Assembly (NCBI RefSeq): GCF_914484835.1
Contig: NZ_CAJZAR010000088.1
Location: 22,921 to 86,920 of the forward strand
DNA: 64,000 nt
Source: Paraburkholderia tropica
GTDB lineage: Bacteria > Pseudomonadota > Gammaproteobacteria > Burkholderiales > Burkholderiaceae
Direction: 5' to 3'
The notes beneath the pieces are model-generated. The model was given only the letters and a program-made list of their open reading frames with translations. It was not told where the DNA came from and searched no databases. Positions within the stretch are counted from its first letter, which is position 1. Every line of letters starts with the position of its first letter. This document shows positions 27,675-36,587 of this stretch, piece after piece. Position numbers and translations under genes: made by a program.

Positions 27675-29036
27675 ATGAACATCGTGATCCTCGCGGCAGG
27701 CATGGGCAAACGCATGCACTCCGCGCTGCCCAAAGTACTGCATCCGCTGGCTGGCAAGCCGCTTCTCTCGCACGTCATCGATACCGCCCGCACGCTGTCG
27801 CCCACGCGACTCGTCGTGGTGATCGGCCATGGCGGCGACGCCGTGCGTGCCGCCGTCGGCGCCCCCGATGTGCAGTTCGCGCTGCAGGAACAGCAGCTCG
27901 GCACCGGCCACGCGCTCGCGCAGGCGCTGCCGCTGCTCGATCCGTCGGTGCCCACGCTCGTGCTCTACGGCGACGTGCCGCTCACGCGCGCGTCCACGCT
28001 CAAGCGCCTGACCGACGCGGCGGGCGCGAACGCCTACGGCATTCTCACCGTCACGCTCGACGACCCGACCGGCTATGGCCGCATCGTGCGCGGCGCGACA
28101 GGCGAAGTCGTGCGCATCGTCGAGCAGAAAGACGCCGACGACGACGAACGCCTGATCGACGAGATCAACACCGGCATCGTCGTGACGCCCACGGCGCCGC
28201 TCGCGGGCTGGCTCGACGCGCTGAAGAACGACAACGCCCAGGGCGAGTATTACCTGACCGACGTGGTGGAATCCGCGATTGCCGCGGGTCACGCGGTCGT
28301 GACCACGCAGCCCGACGCCGAATGGGAAACGCTCGGCGTCAACAGCAAGCAGCAGCTCGCCGTGCTCGAACGCGTCTATCAGCGCAATGCCGCCGACACG
28401 CTGCTCGCGGGCGGCGTCACGCTCGCCGACCCGGCGCGCTTCGATCTGCGCGGCACGATCTCGTGCGGCCGCGACGTGTTCATCGACGTGAACTGCGTGT
28501 TCGAAGGCACGGTCACCATCGGCGACAACGTGCATATCGGCCCGAACTGCGTGATCCGCGATGCCGAGATCGGCGCGGGCACGCGCGTGGACGCCTACAC
28601 GCACATCGAAAACGCCACCGTGGGCGCGAAGGCCGTGCTCGGTCCTTACGCGCGTCTGCGTCCGGGCGCGAAGCTCGCCGACGAAGTGCACGTCGGCAAC
28701 TTCGTCGAAGTGAAGAACGCGAACATCGGCCTCGGCTCGAAGGCGAATCACCTGAGCTACGTGGGCGACGCGGATGTCGGCGCGGGCGTGAACATCGGCG
28801 CGGGCACCATCACCTGCAACTACGACGGCGCGAACAAGCATCGCACCGTGATCGAGGACCACGTGTTCGTGGGCTCGGATACGCAGCTCGTCGCGCCCGT
28901 GCGCGTGGGCCGCGGCGTGACCATCGCGGCGGGTACCACGGTCTGGAAGGACGTGCCGGCCGAGACGCTGGCGCTCAACGAGAAAACCCAGATCGCGAAA
29001 ACCGGCTACGTTCGTCCGGTCAAGAAAAAAAGCTGA
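27675..29036 (+). CDS. glmU: Bifunctional GlcNAc-1-phosphate uridyltransferase / glucosamine-1-phosphate acetyltransferase
   Basis: Makes UDP-GlcNAc for peptidoglycan and LPS. 453 aa. N-terminal uridyltransferase: LAAGMGKRMHSALPKVLHPL, with LYGDVPLT as the metal site. The C-terminal left-handed beta helix of hexapeptide repeats includes GNFVEVKNANIGLGSKANHL and NYDGANKHRTVI (acetyltransferase active site). Followed 76 bp later by glmS, so two consecutive steps of the pathway are adjacent. Confidence 0.98.
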   Translation: MNIVILAAGMGKRMHSALPKVLHPLAGKPLLSHVIDTARTLSPTRLVVVIGHGGDAVRAAVGAPDVQFALQEQQLGTGHALAQALPLLDPSVPTLVLYGDVPLTRASTLKRLTDAAGANAYGILTVTLDDPTGYGRIVRGATGEVVRIVEQKDADDDERLIDEINTGIVVTPTAPLAGWLDALKNDNAQGEYYLTDVVESAIAAGHAVVTTQPDAEWETLGVNSKQQLAVLERVYQRNAADTLLAGGVTLADPARFDLRGTISCGRDVFIDVNCVFEGTVTIGDNVHIGPNCVIRDAEIGAGTRVDAYTHIENATVGAKAVLGPYARLRPGAKLADEVHVGNFVEVKNANIGLGSKANHLSYVGDADVGAGVNIGAGTITCNYDGANKHRTVIEDHVFVGSDTQLVAPVRVGRGVTIAAGTTVWKDVPAETLALNEKTQIAKTGYVRPVKKKS

Positions 29037-29112
29037 ACGGCAGGACACTTCGGGCGCCGCGCCTTGAACACGCGCGCGGCGCCCCGCCTCTCATTGCAAA
29101 GGATCGAATTCC

Positions 29113-30939
29113 ATGTGCGGCATCGTCGGCGCGGTAGCGCAACGTAACATCGTCCCCGTTCTTATCGAAGGACTGCGGCGGCTCGAATATCGCGGTTACG
29201 ACTCGTGCGGCGTGGCCATCGTGACGGCCGAGGGCCCGCAGCGCGTACGCAGCGTCGCGCGCGTGGCCGAACTCGACGAGCAGGTGCGCGAGGCGCACTT
29301 CGAAGGCGTCACGGGCATCGCGCATACGCGCTGGGCCACGCACGGCGCACCGACCGTCAACAACGCGCACCCGATCTTCTCGCGCAACGCGCTGGCGATC
29401 GTGCACAACGGCATCATCGAGAACTACGAAACGCTGCGCGAAACGCTCAAGGGCCAGGGCTACGAGTTCGTCTCGCAGACCGATACCGAAGTCATCGCGC
29501 ACCTGATTCACAGCCTGTACCGGGGCGATCTGTTCGCCGCCGTGCGCGAAGCCGTGCAGCAGCTCGCGGGCGCGTATGCAATCGGCGTCGTGCACAAGGA
29601 TCAGCCGCATACGGTCGTGGGCGCGCGCGCGGGTTCGCCGCTCGTGGTCGGCTACGGCAAGGGCGAAAACTTCATCGCGTCCGACGCGCTCGCCATCGCG
29701 GGCAGCGCCGAGCGCGTGAGTTACCTCGAAGAAGGCGACGTCTGCGAAATCACGCTCGAAGGCGTGCGCATCGCCGACCGTCAGGGCAACATGGTCACGC
29801 GCGAGACGCGCGACGTGCAGGCTTACGGCGGCTACGGCGCCGAGGTCGAACTCGGGCCGTATCGCCACTACATGCAGAAGGAAATCTTCGAGCAGCCGCG
29901 CGCGATCTCCGACACGATCCCGGCCGCCGACGCCTTCGACACCGACCTGTTCGGCGAGAACGCGGGCGAGGTGTTCAAGGGCATCGACAGCATCCTGATT
30001 CTCGCGTGCGGCACGAGCTATTACGCGGGCCTCACGGCGAAGTACTGGCTCGAATCGGTCGCGAAGATCCGCACCGATGTGGAAATCGCGAGCGAGTATC
30101 GTTACCGCGAGTCGGTGCCGAATCCGCGCGCGCTGGTCGTCACGATTTCGCAGTCGGGCGAAACCGCCGACACGCTCGCGGCGCTCAAGCACGCGCAGTC
30201 GCTCGGCATGGCGCACACGCTGGCCGTCTGCAACGTCGCGACGAGCGCGATGGTGCGCCTCACCGAACTCAAGTTCCTCACACACGCGGGCCGCGAAATC
30301 GGCGTGGCGTCGACCAAGGCGTTCACCACGCAGCTCGTCGGCCTGTTCATCCTCGCGGTCACGCTCGGCAAGCTGCGCGGCCACGTGAGCGCGGAGCAGG
30401 AAGCCGCGTACCTGAAGCTGCTGCGCCATCTGCCCGCCGCGCTCAACGGCGTGCTCGCGCTGGAGCCGCAGATCATCGCGTGGTCGGAAGAGTTCGCGCG
30501 CAAGGAAAACGCGCTGTTCCTCGGCCGCGGGCTGCATTACCCGATCGCCCTTGAAGGCGCGCTCAAGCTGAAGGAAATCTCGTACATCCACGCGGAAGCG
30601 TATCCGGCGGGCGAACTCAAGCACGGCCCGCTCGCGCTCGTGACGGAAGCAATGCCGGTGGTCACGGTCGCGCCGAACGACGCGCTGCTGGAAAAGCTCA
30701 AGTCGAACATGCAGGAAGTGCGTGCGCGCGGCGGCCAGCTCTACGTGTTCGCCGACGCCGACACGCATATCACGAGCGAAGAGGGCATCCACGTGATCCG
30801 CATGCCGGAGCACTACGGCCTGCTTTCGCCGATCCTGCACGTGGTGCCGCTGCAGCTGCTCGCGTATCACACGGCCTGCGCGCGTGGCACCGACGTGGAC
30901 AAGCCGCGTAATCTCGCGAAGTCGGTGACGGTGGAATAA
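29113..30939 (+). CDS. glmS: Glutamine-fructose-6-phosphate aminotransferase (isomerizing)
   Basis: 608 aa, as in E. coli. The N-terminal Cys nucleophile is in MCGIVGAVAQRN; HTRWATHGAPTVNNAHP and HNGIIENY complete the glutaminase site. Two SIS domains follow (ACGTSYYAGLTAKYW, ISQSGETADTLAAL), ending LAKSVTVE. Supplies glucosamine-6-phosphate. No glmS ribozyme is visible in the short upstream gap, as expected outside Firmicutes. Confidence 0.98.
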   Translation: MCGIVGAVAQRNIVPVLIEGLRRLEYRGYDSCGVAIVTAEGPQRVRSVARVAELDEQVREAHFEGVTGIAHTRWATHGAPTVNNAHPIFSRNALAIVHNGIIENYETLRETLKGQGYEFVSQTDTEVIAHLIHSLYRGDLFAAVREAVQQLAGAYAIGVVHKDQPHTVVGARAGSPLVVGYGKGENFIASDALAIAGSAERVSYLEEGDVCEITLEGVRIADRQGNMVTRETRDVQAYGGYGAEVELGPYRHYMQKEIFEQPRAISDTIPAADAFDTDLFGENAGEVFKGIDSILILACGTSYYAGLTAKYWLESVAKIRTDVEIASEYRYRESVPNPRALVVTISQSGETADTLAALKHAQSLGMAHTLAVCNVATSAMVRLTELKFLTHAGREIGVASTKAFTTQLVGLFILAVTLGKLRGHVSAEQEAAYLKLLRHLPAALNGVLALEPQIIAWSEEFARKENALFLGRGLHYPIALEGALKLKEISYIHAEAYPAGELKHGPLALVTEAMPVVTVAPNDALLEKLKSNMQEVRARGGQLYVFADADTHITSEEGIHVIRMPEHYGLLSPILHVVPLQLLAYHTACARGTDVDKPRNLAKSVTVE

Positions 30940-30975
30940 CGCGCGAGCGGCGGCTGCCGCAATTTGCTGCCTGAG

Positions 30976-31007
30976 AAGCGCCGGATGAAAATCCGGCGCT
31001 TTTTTAT
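30976..31007 (+). terminator. Rho-independent terminator after glmS
   Basis: A perfect 11-bp stem AAGCGCCGGAT-GAAA-ATCCGGCGCTT (30976-31001) with a GNRA-type loop followed by T residues. Confidence 0.93.
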
Positions 31008-31153
31008 TGGTTTTTCGCTTCGTAGAGCGTGAAAACGCTTTGTTGATGCAGTGCGCATAGATCGTTTGCAGCGCGCCGGGTTTGGTGCAGACTGGCGCCA
31101 AATCGCTTTCCTCTGACAGATTGGGAAGCGAGCGATCGAGAGGACAAGGCGTC

Positions 31154-32608
31154 ATGATTCGACTGGGATGGCTGGCCGCGCTGCTGATCTGCGTGGCGGC
31201 GCACGCGGGCAGCAACGAGGGCGGCAGTGGGGTGGACAGCAGCGCGGCAGCCGGCGGCGACACAAGCGTTGTCGCGAGTCCCGGCGCAGGCACCGGCGCC
31301 TGCACGCAAGCCTATGCCGCGCCGCTCGTCGATACGGTCCTCAGCGCCGATTCGATCCCGCACCCTCAGGGACGCGTCACCGACCTCACCAGCGCGCTCT
31401 CCAGCGCCTGCACGGCCGATCTCACGCGCCGTCTTGCCGCGTTCGAACAGCAGACCGGCGATCAGCTCGCCGTGCTGCTCGTGCCCAGCACCGGCGACGT
31501 CAGCATCGAGCAATACGCGACGCAGATCTTCGAGCAATGGAAGCTGGGGCAGAAGAAGGCCGACAACGGCATCCTGCTCGTGGCCGCGCTGCACGATCAC
31601 CACGTGCGTATCGAAGTGGGCTACGGCCTCGAAGGCACGGTGCCCGATGTGATCGCGGGGCGCATCATCCGCGAGCGGATCGTGCCGGCGTTTCGCGACA
31701 ACAACTTCGAAGCCGGCATCAGCGCGGCAGTCGACTCGCTGACGCAACGTCTGACCGATCCCGTGCAGACGGGCGCATCGACACCCGACGAGACGGCTGA
31801 TGAATCCGCCGCGAGTTCGATGGCGAACTCCGCTGATTCCACGAATTCCGCCCACTCCAACGATTCCGTCGACCCGGCCACCGCCGCAGCGCGCCCGCCG
31901 CCGATGTTGGCGCCGCCTTCGCGCTACGACGGACCGCTCTTGTGGTTCGGGCTGGCCTTCGCGAATCTGCTGCTGGGTGTCGTTGGCGGGCGGGTCTACA
32001 AAACACGGCGTGCGCAGGCGAAAGCCGATGCCGAAGCAGCCAGCCGCGATCGGGAGTCGAACGATCAGGTAATCAAAAACGCAACTAACAACATAGGCAA
32101 AGAGACGAATAACAGCAGCCGGCAACGCCGGCGGCGGCGGGGCGTCGAACTCGACTTCCCAATCTGGCCGTTGGTATCGGGTTTCGTTGCCACCATGCTG
32201 TTTCTGATCGTCTGGCTGCCGCCTCGCTCCGACGACCTCCGCTTGCTGCCAATGTTGGGCGCTTGCGTCGGCTTCGTGCCGTGCGCGCTTGGAATCGGCC
32301 TCTATCTTTCCAGGCGAGTCCGCAAATGGTCGGCAATCTTCGCGGCCATCTACGCCGTGGTGACGGGCTTCGTGTGCGCAACCGGCGTCGGCTTTGTCCA
32401 CGCGCTCGGCACCGCGGCGGTCGTCGTGTTGCTCGGATCCATGGCGATCATCTGGATCGCCGCGAAGATCATGGGCGTCGATACGTCGTCGAACTCGTCG
32501 TCATCGTGGTCGTGGTTCGGCAAACGCTCCCGCTCGTCGAACGACGATTCCGGCTGGGGCGGTGGTGGCGGTTCGAGCGGTGGCGGCGGCGCTTCGGGCA
32601 ACTGGTGA
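31154..32608 (+). CDS. TPM-domain (YgcG-like) membrane protein
   Basis: 484-aa envelope protein. Signal sequence at 1-19 (IRLGWLAALLICVAAHA). The TPM domain spans about 65-200, with GDQLAVLLVPSTGD, NGILLVAALHDHHVRIEVGYGLEGTVPD and IIRERIVPAFRDNN. A Ser/Ala/Asp-rich linker, about four membrane helices and a basic loop follow, ending in the Gly/Ser-rich WGGGGGSSGGGGASGNW tail typical of YgcG. ATG 31154 has an AGAGGA ribosome site. TPM proteins are often paired with LemA, as here; they are proposed to act in membrane or photosystem assembly, but the bacterial role is unclear. Confidence 0.88.
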   Translation: MIRLGWLAALLICVAAHAGSNEGGSGVDSSAAAGGDTSVVASPGAGTGACTQAYAAPLVDTVLSADSIPHPQGRVTDLTSALSSACTADLTRRLAAFEQQTGDQLAVLLVPSTGDVSIEQYATQIFEQWKLGQKKADNGILLVAALHDHHVRIEVGYGLEGTVPDVIAGRIIRERIVPAFRDNNFEAGISAAVDSLTQRLTDPVQTGASTPDETADESAASSMANSADSTNSAHSNDSVDPATAAARPPPMLAPPSRYDGPLLWFGLAFANLLLGVVGGRVYKTRRAQAKADAEAASRDRESNDQVIKNATNNIGKETNNSSRQRRRRRGVELDFPIWPLVSGFVATMLFLIVWLPPRSDDLRLLPMLGACVGFVPCALGIGLYLSRRVRKWSAIFAAIYAVVTGFVCATGVGFVHALGTAAVVVLLGSMAIIWIAAKIMGVDTSSNSSSSWSWFGKRSRSSNDDSGWGGGGGSSGGGGASGNW

Positions 32609-32692
32609 CACGCGCGCGCAACGCACTCGACGCACGCACAAACGGATTTTTCTCAACTCGCCCGCAACGGGCTTTCGACAGGAATTGAACTC

Positions 32693-33322
32693 ATGAAGTG
32701 GCTGCGCATTTTGCTGGCTTGTCTGATCCTCGCACCGCTCGCGGGCTGCGGCTACAACGCGATCCAGTCGTCGGACGAAGATGTGAATGCGGCGTGGTCG
32801 GAAGTGCTGAACCAGTATCAGCGACGCGCCGATCTGGTGCCGAACCTCGCCGCTGCCGTGAAGGGCTACGCCGCGCACGAGCAGAGCGTGCTGACGCAGG
32901 TGGCGCAGGCGCGCGCGAGCGTCGGCAGCGTGCAGATGACGCCGCAGATGGCGAAAGATCCGAATGCGCTCGCGGCGTTCGATATGCGGCAGGGCGAGCT
33001 GACGAACGCGCTGAGCCGCCTGATGGTGGTGTCGGAGAACTATCCGCAACTGAAGGCGGACAAGCTGTTTCAGGATCTGCAGGTGCAGCTTGAAGGCACG
33101 GAGAACCGCATCACCGTGGCGCGCGGCCGCTATATCCTCGCGGTGCAGCAGTACAACGTGCAGATTCGCCAGTTTCCCGGCGTGATCATGGCGAAGGCGT
33201 TCGGCTATCAGCCTCGGCCCAACTTCAGCGTCGCGAACGAGCTGGCGATCTCGACCGCGCCGAAGCTCGACTTCTCGTCGCCCGGCGCGCAGCCGCCCGC
33301 TTCGCAGGCCGCCGCGCAATAA
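32693..33322 (+). CDS. lemA: LemA family lipoprotein
   Basis: 209-aa protein. The N-terminal lipoprotein signal ends in PLAGC. The LemA core shows NAAWSEVLNQYQRRADLVPNLAAAVKGYA and ENYPQLKADKLFQDLQVQLEGTENRI (helical bundle), and the family pattern YNVQIRQFPGVIMAKAFGY near the C-terminus. It is 84 bp after the TPM gene; the two form a probable operon. Confidence 0.93.
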   Translation: MKWLRILLACLILAPLAGCGYNAIQSSDEDVNAAWSEVLNQYQRRADLVPNLAAAVKGYAAHEQSVLTQVAQARASVGSVQMTPQMAKDPNALAAFDMRQGELTNALSRLMVVSENYPQLKADKLFQDLQVQLEGTENRITVARGRYILAVQQYNVQIRQFPGVIMAKAFGYQPRPNFSVANELAISTAPKLDFSSPGAQPPASQAAAQ

Positions 33323-33346
33323 GCGTCAGCGGCGCCGCGATGGGCC

Positions 33347-33643
33347 TCAATCGTCGTCGTCGCCGTGGTGATGCTTGTACCAGCCGCGATGACGGCCGTG
33401 ATCGTGCCAGCGGCGGTCGTCGTCGTGATCCCAGCCGTCCTCGCGGTAGCCGTAGCCATAGCCATACGCGGGCGCGGCGTACGCGACCGGCGCTTCCTGG
33501 TAGATCACGGGCGGCGGCGGCGCAGCGTAGACCGGCGCGACCGGCACGCCCAGCATCACGTTGAAGTCCGTATGCGCCGACGCCACGCCCGATGCGGCGG
33601 CGAGGCTCAGCCCCATAGCGGTCAGAATCAATGCGCGTTTCAT
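33347..33643 (-). CDS. Small secreted His/Tyr/Gly-rich protein
   Basis: 98 aa. Signal peptide 1-24 (KRALILTAMGLSLAAASGVASA). The mature part has Pro/Val/Ala-rich GVPVAPVYAAPPPPVIYQEAPVAY, then Gly-Tyr repeats and a His/Asp-rich tail (WDHDDDRRWHDHGRH, YKHHHGDDDD). The tail suggests metal binding, which is inference. Similar PXPV-type proteins are common in Burkholderiaceae with unknown function. Convergent with lemA; ATG 33643 is chosen because the signal peptide starts there. Confidence 0.75.
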   Translation of the reverse strand: MKRALILTAMGLSLAAASGVASAHTDFNVMLGVPVAPVYAAPPPPVIYQEAPVAYAAPAYGYGYGYREDGWDHDDDRRWHDHGRHRGWYKHHHGDDDD

Positions 33644-33805
33644 GGTGTATCCGTCCATCGTCTCGTAGGAATCGGACGCGCGATGCGTCCGTGATGGCGC
33701 GATACTAGAAAATGGAACCGTTCCAGGGTGAAACGCAGAAGTCTCGGCTGTAACCGTCTGTAAAGCGTGCGCCATAATGGCGGCCACTGAGTCAAGGAGG
33801 CGTAC

Positions 33806-34549
33806 GTGCCCGAATTGCAATCATCCCTGCCGCGCCTGTTCGTGTTTTCCGGCGCGGGTCTGTCGGCGGAAAGCGGCATCTCCACGTTCCGCACCGGCGA
33901 CGGCATCTGGACGCGCCACAGCATCGACGAAGTCTGCAACTACCTCACGTGGCGGCGCAATCGTCCGGCGGTGTTCCGCTTCTACAACCAGCGCATCGCC
34001 GAATGCGCGGACGCGCGTCCCAACGAGGCGCACAAGCTGCTCGCGCAATGGCAGGACACGTGGGGCACGGAGCGCGTGCATCTGATCACGCAGAACATCG
34101 ACGACATGCTGGAGCAGGCCGGCGCGCGCCAGGTCACGCATCTGCACGGCGACATGATCTCGCTGCTCTGCACCGATTGTGACTATCGCTTCCCGACGCG
34201 CGGCGCGGGTCTCGATGCGGGCGCGGCGTGCCCGTCGTGCGGCGAGGTCGAAGGCGTGAAGCCGGGCGTGGTGTTCTTCAACGAGGCTGCTCCCGAGTAC
34301 GAAACGCTCTGGCGCATCCAGCAGTCGATGAACGACAACGATCTGTTTATCGCCATCGGCACCGCGTTCGAGGTGATTCCGCCCGAGCGTCTGCTGCCGC
34401 CCACGCGCTATGGCCAGCACGTGCGCAATTTTCTCGTCGATCCGTCGCCGCGCCGCACGGAGTTTTTCGGCGTCGTCGAAAGCGAGCCCGCGACCGTGGG
34501 CCTGCGCAATCTCGAAGACACCATCGCGGGCATGATGAACGGCGGCTGA
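33806..34549 (+). CDS. SIR2-family NAD-dependent protein deacylase
   Basis: 247-aa sirtuin. GAGLSAESGISTFR (about 16-29), ITQNIDDMLEQAG and the catalytic His in THLHGD are the core motifs. Zn-binding Cys pairs are CTDC and CPSC. It removes acyl groups from lysines, producing nicotinamide. The start is GTG 33806, with AAGGAGG 5 nt upstream. Upstream lies a 163-bp divergent region; a terminator (34583-34616) lies downstream before the CinA-like gene. Confidence 0.92.
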   Translation: MPELQSSLPRLFVFSGAGLSAESGISTFRTGDGIWTRHSIDEVCNYLTWRRNRPAVFRFYNQRIAECADARPNEAHKLLAQWQDTWGTERVHLITQNIDDMLEQAGARQVTHLHGDMISLLCTDCDYRFPTRGAGLDAGAACPSCGEVEGVKPGVVFFNEAAPEYETLWRIQQSMNDNDLFIAIGTAFEVIPPERLLPPTRYGQHVRNFLVDPSPRRTEFFGVVESEPATVGLRNLEDTIAGMMNGG

Positions 34550-34582
34550 CGCACGCGTCGTGTGTCTCGTGTCATACGCCAT

Positions 34583-34616
34583 CGGGCGTGCGGGCTTCGC
34601 GGCCGCACGCCTTTTT
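34583..34616 (+). terminator. Rho-independent terminator after the sirtuin gene
   Basis: GGCGTGCGG (34583-34591) pairs with CCGCACGCC (34601-34609), followed by six T residues. It lies between the sirtuin and CinA-like genes, so they may be separate transcripts or partly read through. Confidence 0.85.
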
Positions 34617-34633
34617 TATTGCGGAATCGAATC

Positions 34634-35149
34634 ATGAACATTTCGAAGCAGATCGTCGGCTATCTGAAGTCGCGCGGACTCGTGCTCGCGAGTCTCGAAA
34701 CCTGCACGGCCGGGCATATCGCGACGATGCTCGCCGAACTGCCCGGCGCGGAAAGCTGTCTCGACGTCGCGCTGATCGCGCACACGCGTGCGGCGCTCGC
34801 GCGCTTGCCGGGCATCGAGCCGTTGGCGATCGCCAACGGACCCGGCGATGCCGCGCAAAACGAAGCGTTGGCGCGTGCTTTGGCCGAAGCGTTGCTGGTC
34901 CAGCGTGCGGTAGGCAGGGAAGGGGCGAACGTGGCGCTCGCGAGCGTCGGCTGGCTCAGCGTGGGGCAGGACGGACGCGCGGCGGCGGCGCATGGCTTGG
35001 CATGGGCGTGCAGGCAACGCGACGGTGTGTCGAGCGCGAGCGAGACGGTGCTGTTCACGGGGCGCGGTGCGGAGGTCAAGCGCTCGATTGCGCGACGCGC
35101 GCTGCTCGGGCTGCCACGTTTTGTCGATTCGCTGGCCCTTGCGCGTTGA
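34634..35149 (+). CDS. CinA C-terminal-domain protein, divergent active site
   Basis: 171-aa protein of the CinA-C / PncC nicotinamide-nucleotide amidohydrolase fold, as single domain. The family active-site motif A-E-S-C-T-G-G reads LETCTAG here (residues 21-27), so the Ser nucleophile is replaced by Thr, and the loop where the family has Lys (SNEVK) reads TRAAL. It may be inactive or altered in substrate. ATG 34634 has only a weak GGAA site. It follows the sirtuin gene by 84 bp; both belong to nicotinamide/NAD chemistry in other organisms. Confidence 0.7.
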   Translation: MNISKQIVGYLKSRGLVLASLETCTAGHIATMLAELPGAESCLDVALIAHTRAALARLPGIEPLAIANGPGDAAQNEALARALAEALLVQRAVGREGANVALASVGWLSVGQDGRAAAAHGLAWACRQRDGVSSASETVLFTGRGAEVKRSIARRALLGLPRFVDSLALAR

Positions 35150-35603
35150 CGCGCTAAGCGTGCGTCGCGCGATTCGCGCCCTGGCTGCGCTTTATCCTCT
35201 TAGAGATATCAATAAATATATGTATACGTAGTAACAGTTAACAAGCCCTGGCATTTCCTGTGGATAACGCGGTATTTCTTTTTGCGTTCAATTCGATGCG
35301 AGATGGACAGCCATGCGGACAATCGATGGATGCGCGCGGAATGGTGCGGATAACTTTTTCGGCTTTTCCCGCTCACGCCAGGTTATCAAGAATCCATCCA
35401 CAGACGATTCGCCAGGTCGTCCCCAGTTTGTCCAGAGCTTCCCGTGGATAACTTCGCGCGAACGTGAATGGCGGTGTGAAGTTATCCACGCGAAGCACGA
35501 TGTGAAGCGCGACATAAAACGCGCGGATAAAAAAAGCGCTGCCCGCAGGCAGCGCTTTTTTGCTCGAACGTTCGCGTGCGCGACGCGTGTTCAGGCCACG
35601 AAT
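35150..35603. other. 454-bp non-coding region with DnaA-box-like sites and AT-rich patch
   Basis: Contains an AT-rich stretch (about 35204-35250, ATATCAATAAATATATG), TGTGGATAA at 35259-35267 (a perfect DnaA-box reverse complement) and TGCGGATAA at 35345-35353. CGTGGATAACTTC (35443-35455) forms a perfect 13-bp inverted repeat with GAAGTTATCCACG (35478-35490). No convincing ORF. Terminator at its right edge. Confidence 0.6.
35530..35561. terminator. Bidirectional Rho-independent terminator
   Basis: AAAAAGCGCTGCC-CGCA-GGCAGCGCTTTTT (35531-35560): perfect 13-bp stem with A and T flanks, usable on both strands. On the minus strand it ends the DMT transporter transcript. Confidence 0.9.
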
Positions 35604-36587
35604 TCAGGCCGGTTCAGCGGGCTGGGTTGCCGGTGTCCTGGCCTGATCGATGGCCGATTCGGCGTTCCGGCGCGTGGGCAACAACTGGCAGGCGAGCAGA
35701 CCGGCGAGCATCAGCACGCAGCCCATGAGCGCGCGCGTGGTGAGCGTTTCGCCGAGCGCGGCCCAGCCCGCGAGCGCCGCGAACACGCCTTCCATGCTGA
35801 AGATGACGGCGGCGTGCGCGGGCGTGGCGTCGCGTTGCGCGACCACCTGGATCGTGTAGCCCACGCCCACGGAGAGCGCGCCGCCATAAAGAATCGCGGG
35901 CGCCGCGCGCAGGAGATCGGCGAGACGCAGCGGTTCGATGGCGAGGCCGATCGCGAGACACGCGAGGCCGCAGGCCACGAACTGCGCGATCGACAGCGCG
36001 AGCGGATCGTGACGCGGCGCGTAATGGCTCACGAGCATCACCTGAATGCTGATCACGAGCGCACAGCCGAGCTGATACCAGTCGCCGTACATGATCGAGA
36101 AATGCTCGTTGATGCTGAGCAGGTAGAGCCCGACGGCCGCGAGCGCCGCGCCGATCCATGTGCCGGGGCCGGTGCGATGGCGCAGCAGCACGCCCAGCAT
36201 CGGCACGATGACGACATAAAGCGAGCTGATGAAGCCTGCATTGGCGATTTTCGTGTAGCGAAGGCCGATCTGCTGCAAGGAGATCGCGACCGCGAGCACG
36301 AGGCCGAGCACGGCGCCGTCGCGCAGCAGGGCGGCGTCGAAAAGCGGGCGCGCCGCGGCGGCGGATGGCGCGCGGCCGTCAGCGATGCCCGCACCGCGCG
36401 CGCGCCGCAGCGCGAACACGAACACCGACACGACGAGCGCGCCCAGCAGGAAGCGGATGCCGGTAAAGAGGAACGGGCCGATGGCGTCGAGGCTCAGGCG
36501 CTGGGCAACGAAGGCGGAGCCCCAGATCATGGCGGCGGCCAGCATCAGCAGGTTGGCGCGCAGGTGTTGGCGGGAGGCGGAGTTCAA
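35604..36587 (-). CDS. DMT superfamily (EamA) transporter
   Basis: 327-aa integral membrane protein with about ten helices in two EamA repeats. The first begins LLMLAAAMIWGSAFVAQRL and the second is around YGDWYQLGCALVISIQVMLVSH to HAAVIFSMEGVFAALAGWAALGE. Drug/metabolite exporters of this type often move amino acids or nucleobase-like compounds; the substrate cannot be assigned. The short Met N-terminus fits the family. Confidence 0.9.
   Translation of the reverse strand: MNSASRQHLRANLLMLAAAMIWGSAFVAQRLSLDAIGPFLFTGIRFLLGALVVSVFVFALRRARGAGIADGRAPSAAAARPLFDAALLRDGAVLGLVLAVAISLQQIGLRYTKIANAGFISSLYVVIVPMLGVLLRHRTGPGTWIGAALAAVGLYLLSINEHFSIMYGDWYQLGCALVISIQVMLVSHYAPRHDPLALSIAQFVACGLACLAIGLAIEPLRLADLLRAAPAILYGGALSVGVGYTIQVVAQRDATPAHAAVIFSMEGVFAALAGWAALGETLTTRALMGCVLMLAGLLACQLLPTRRNAESAIDQARTPATQPAEPA

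Noticed and set aside
29020..31305. 761-aa open frame on the minus strand opposite glmS
   Set aside because: High-GC shadow ORF, Arg/His-rich, opposite a clear core gene.
35150..35603. Chromosomal origin of replication
   Set aside because: DnaA-like boxes exist, but no dnaA, dnaN, rpmH, parAB or repA genes are in the window; a titration or regulatory site is more sensible.
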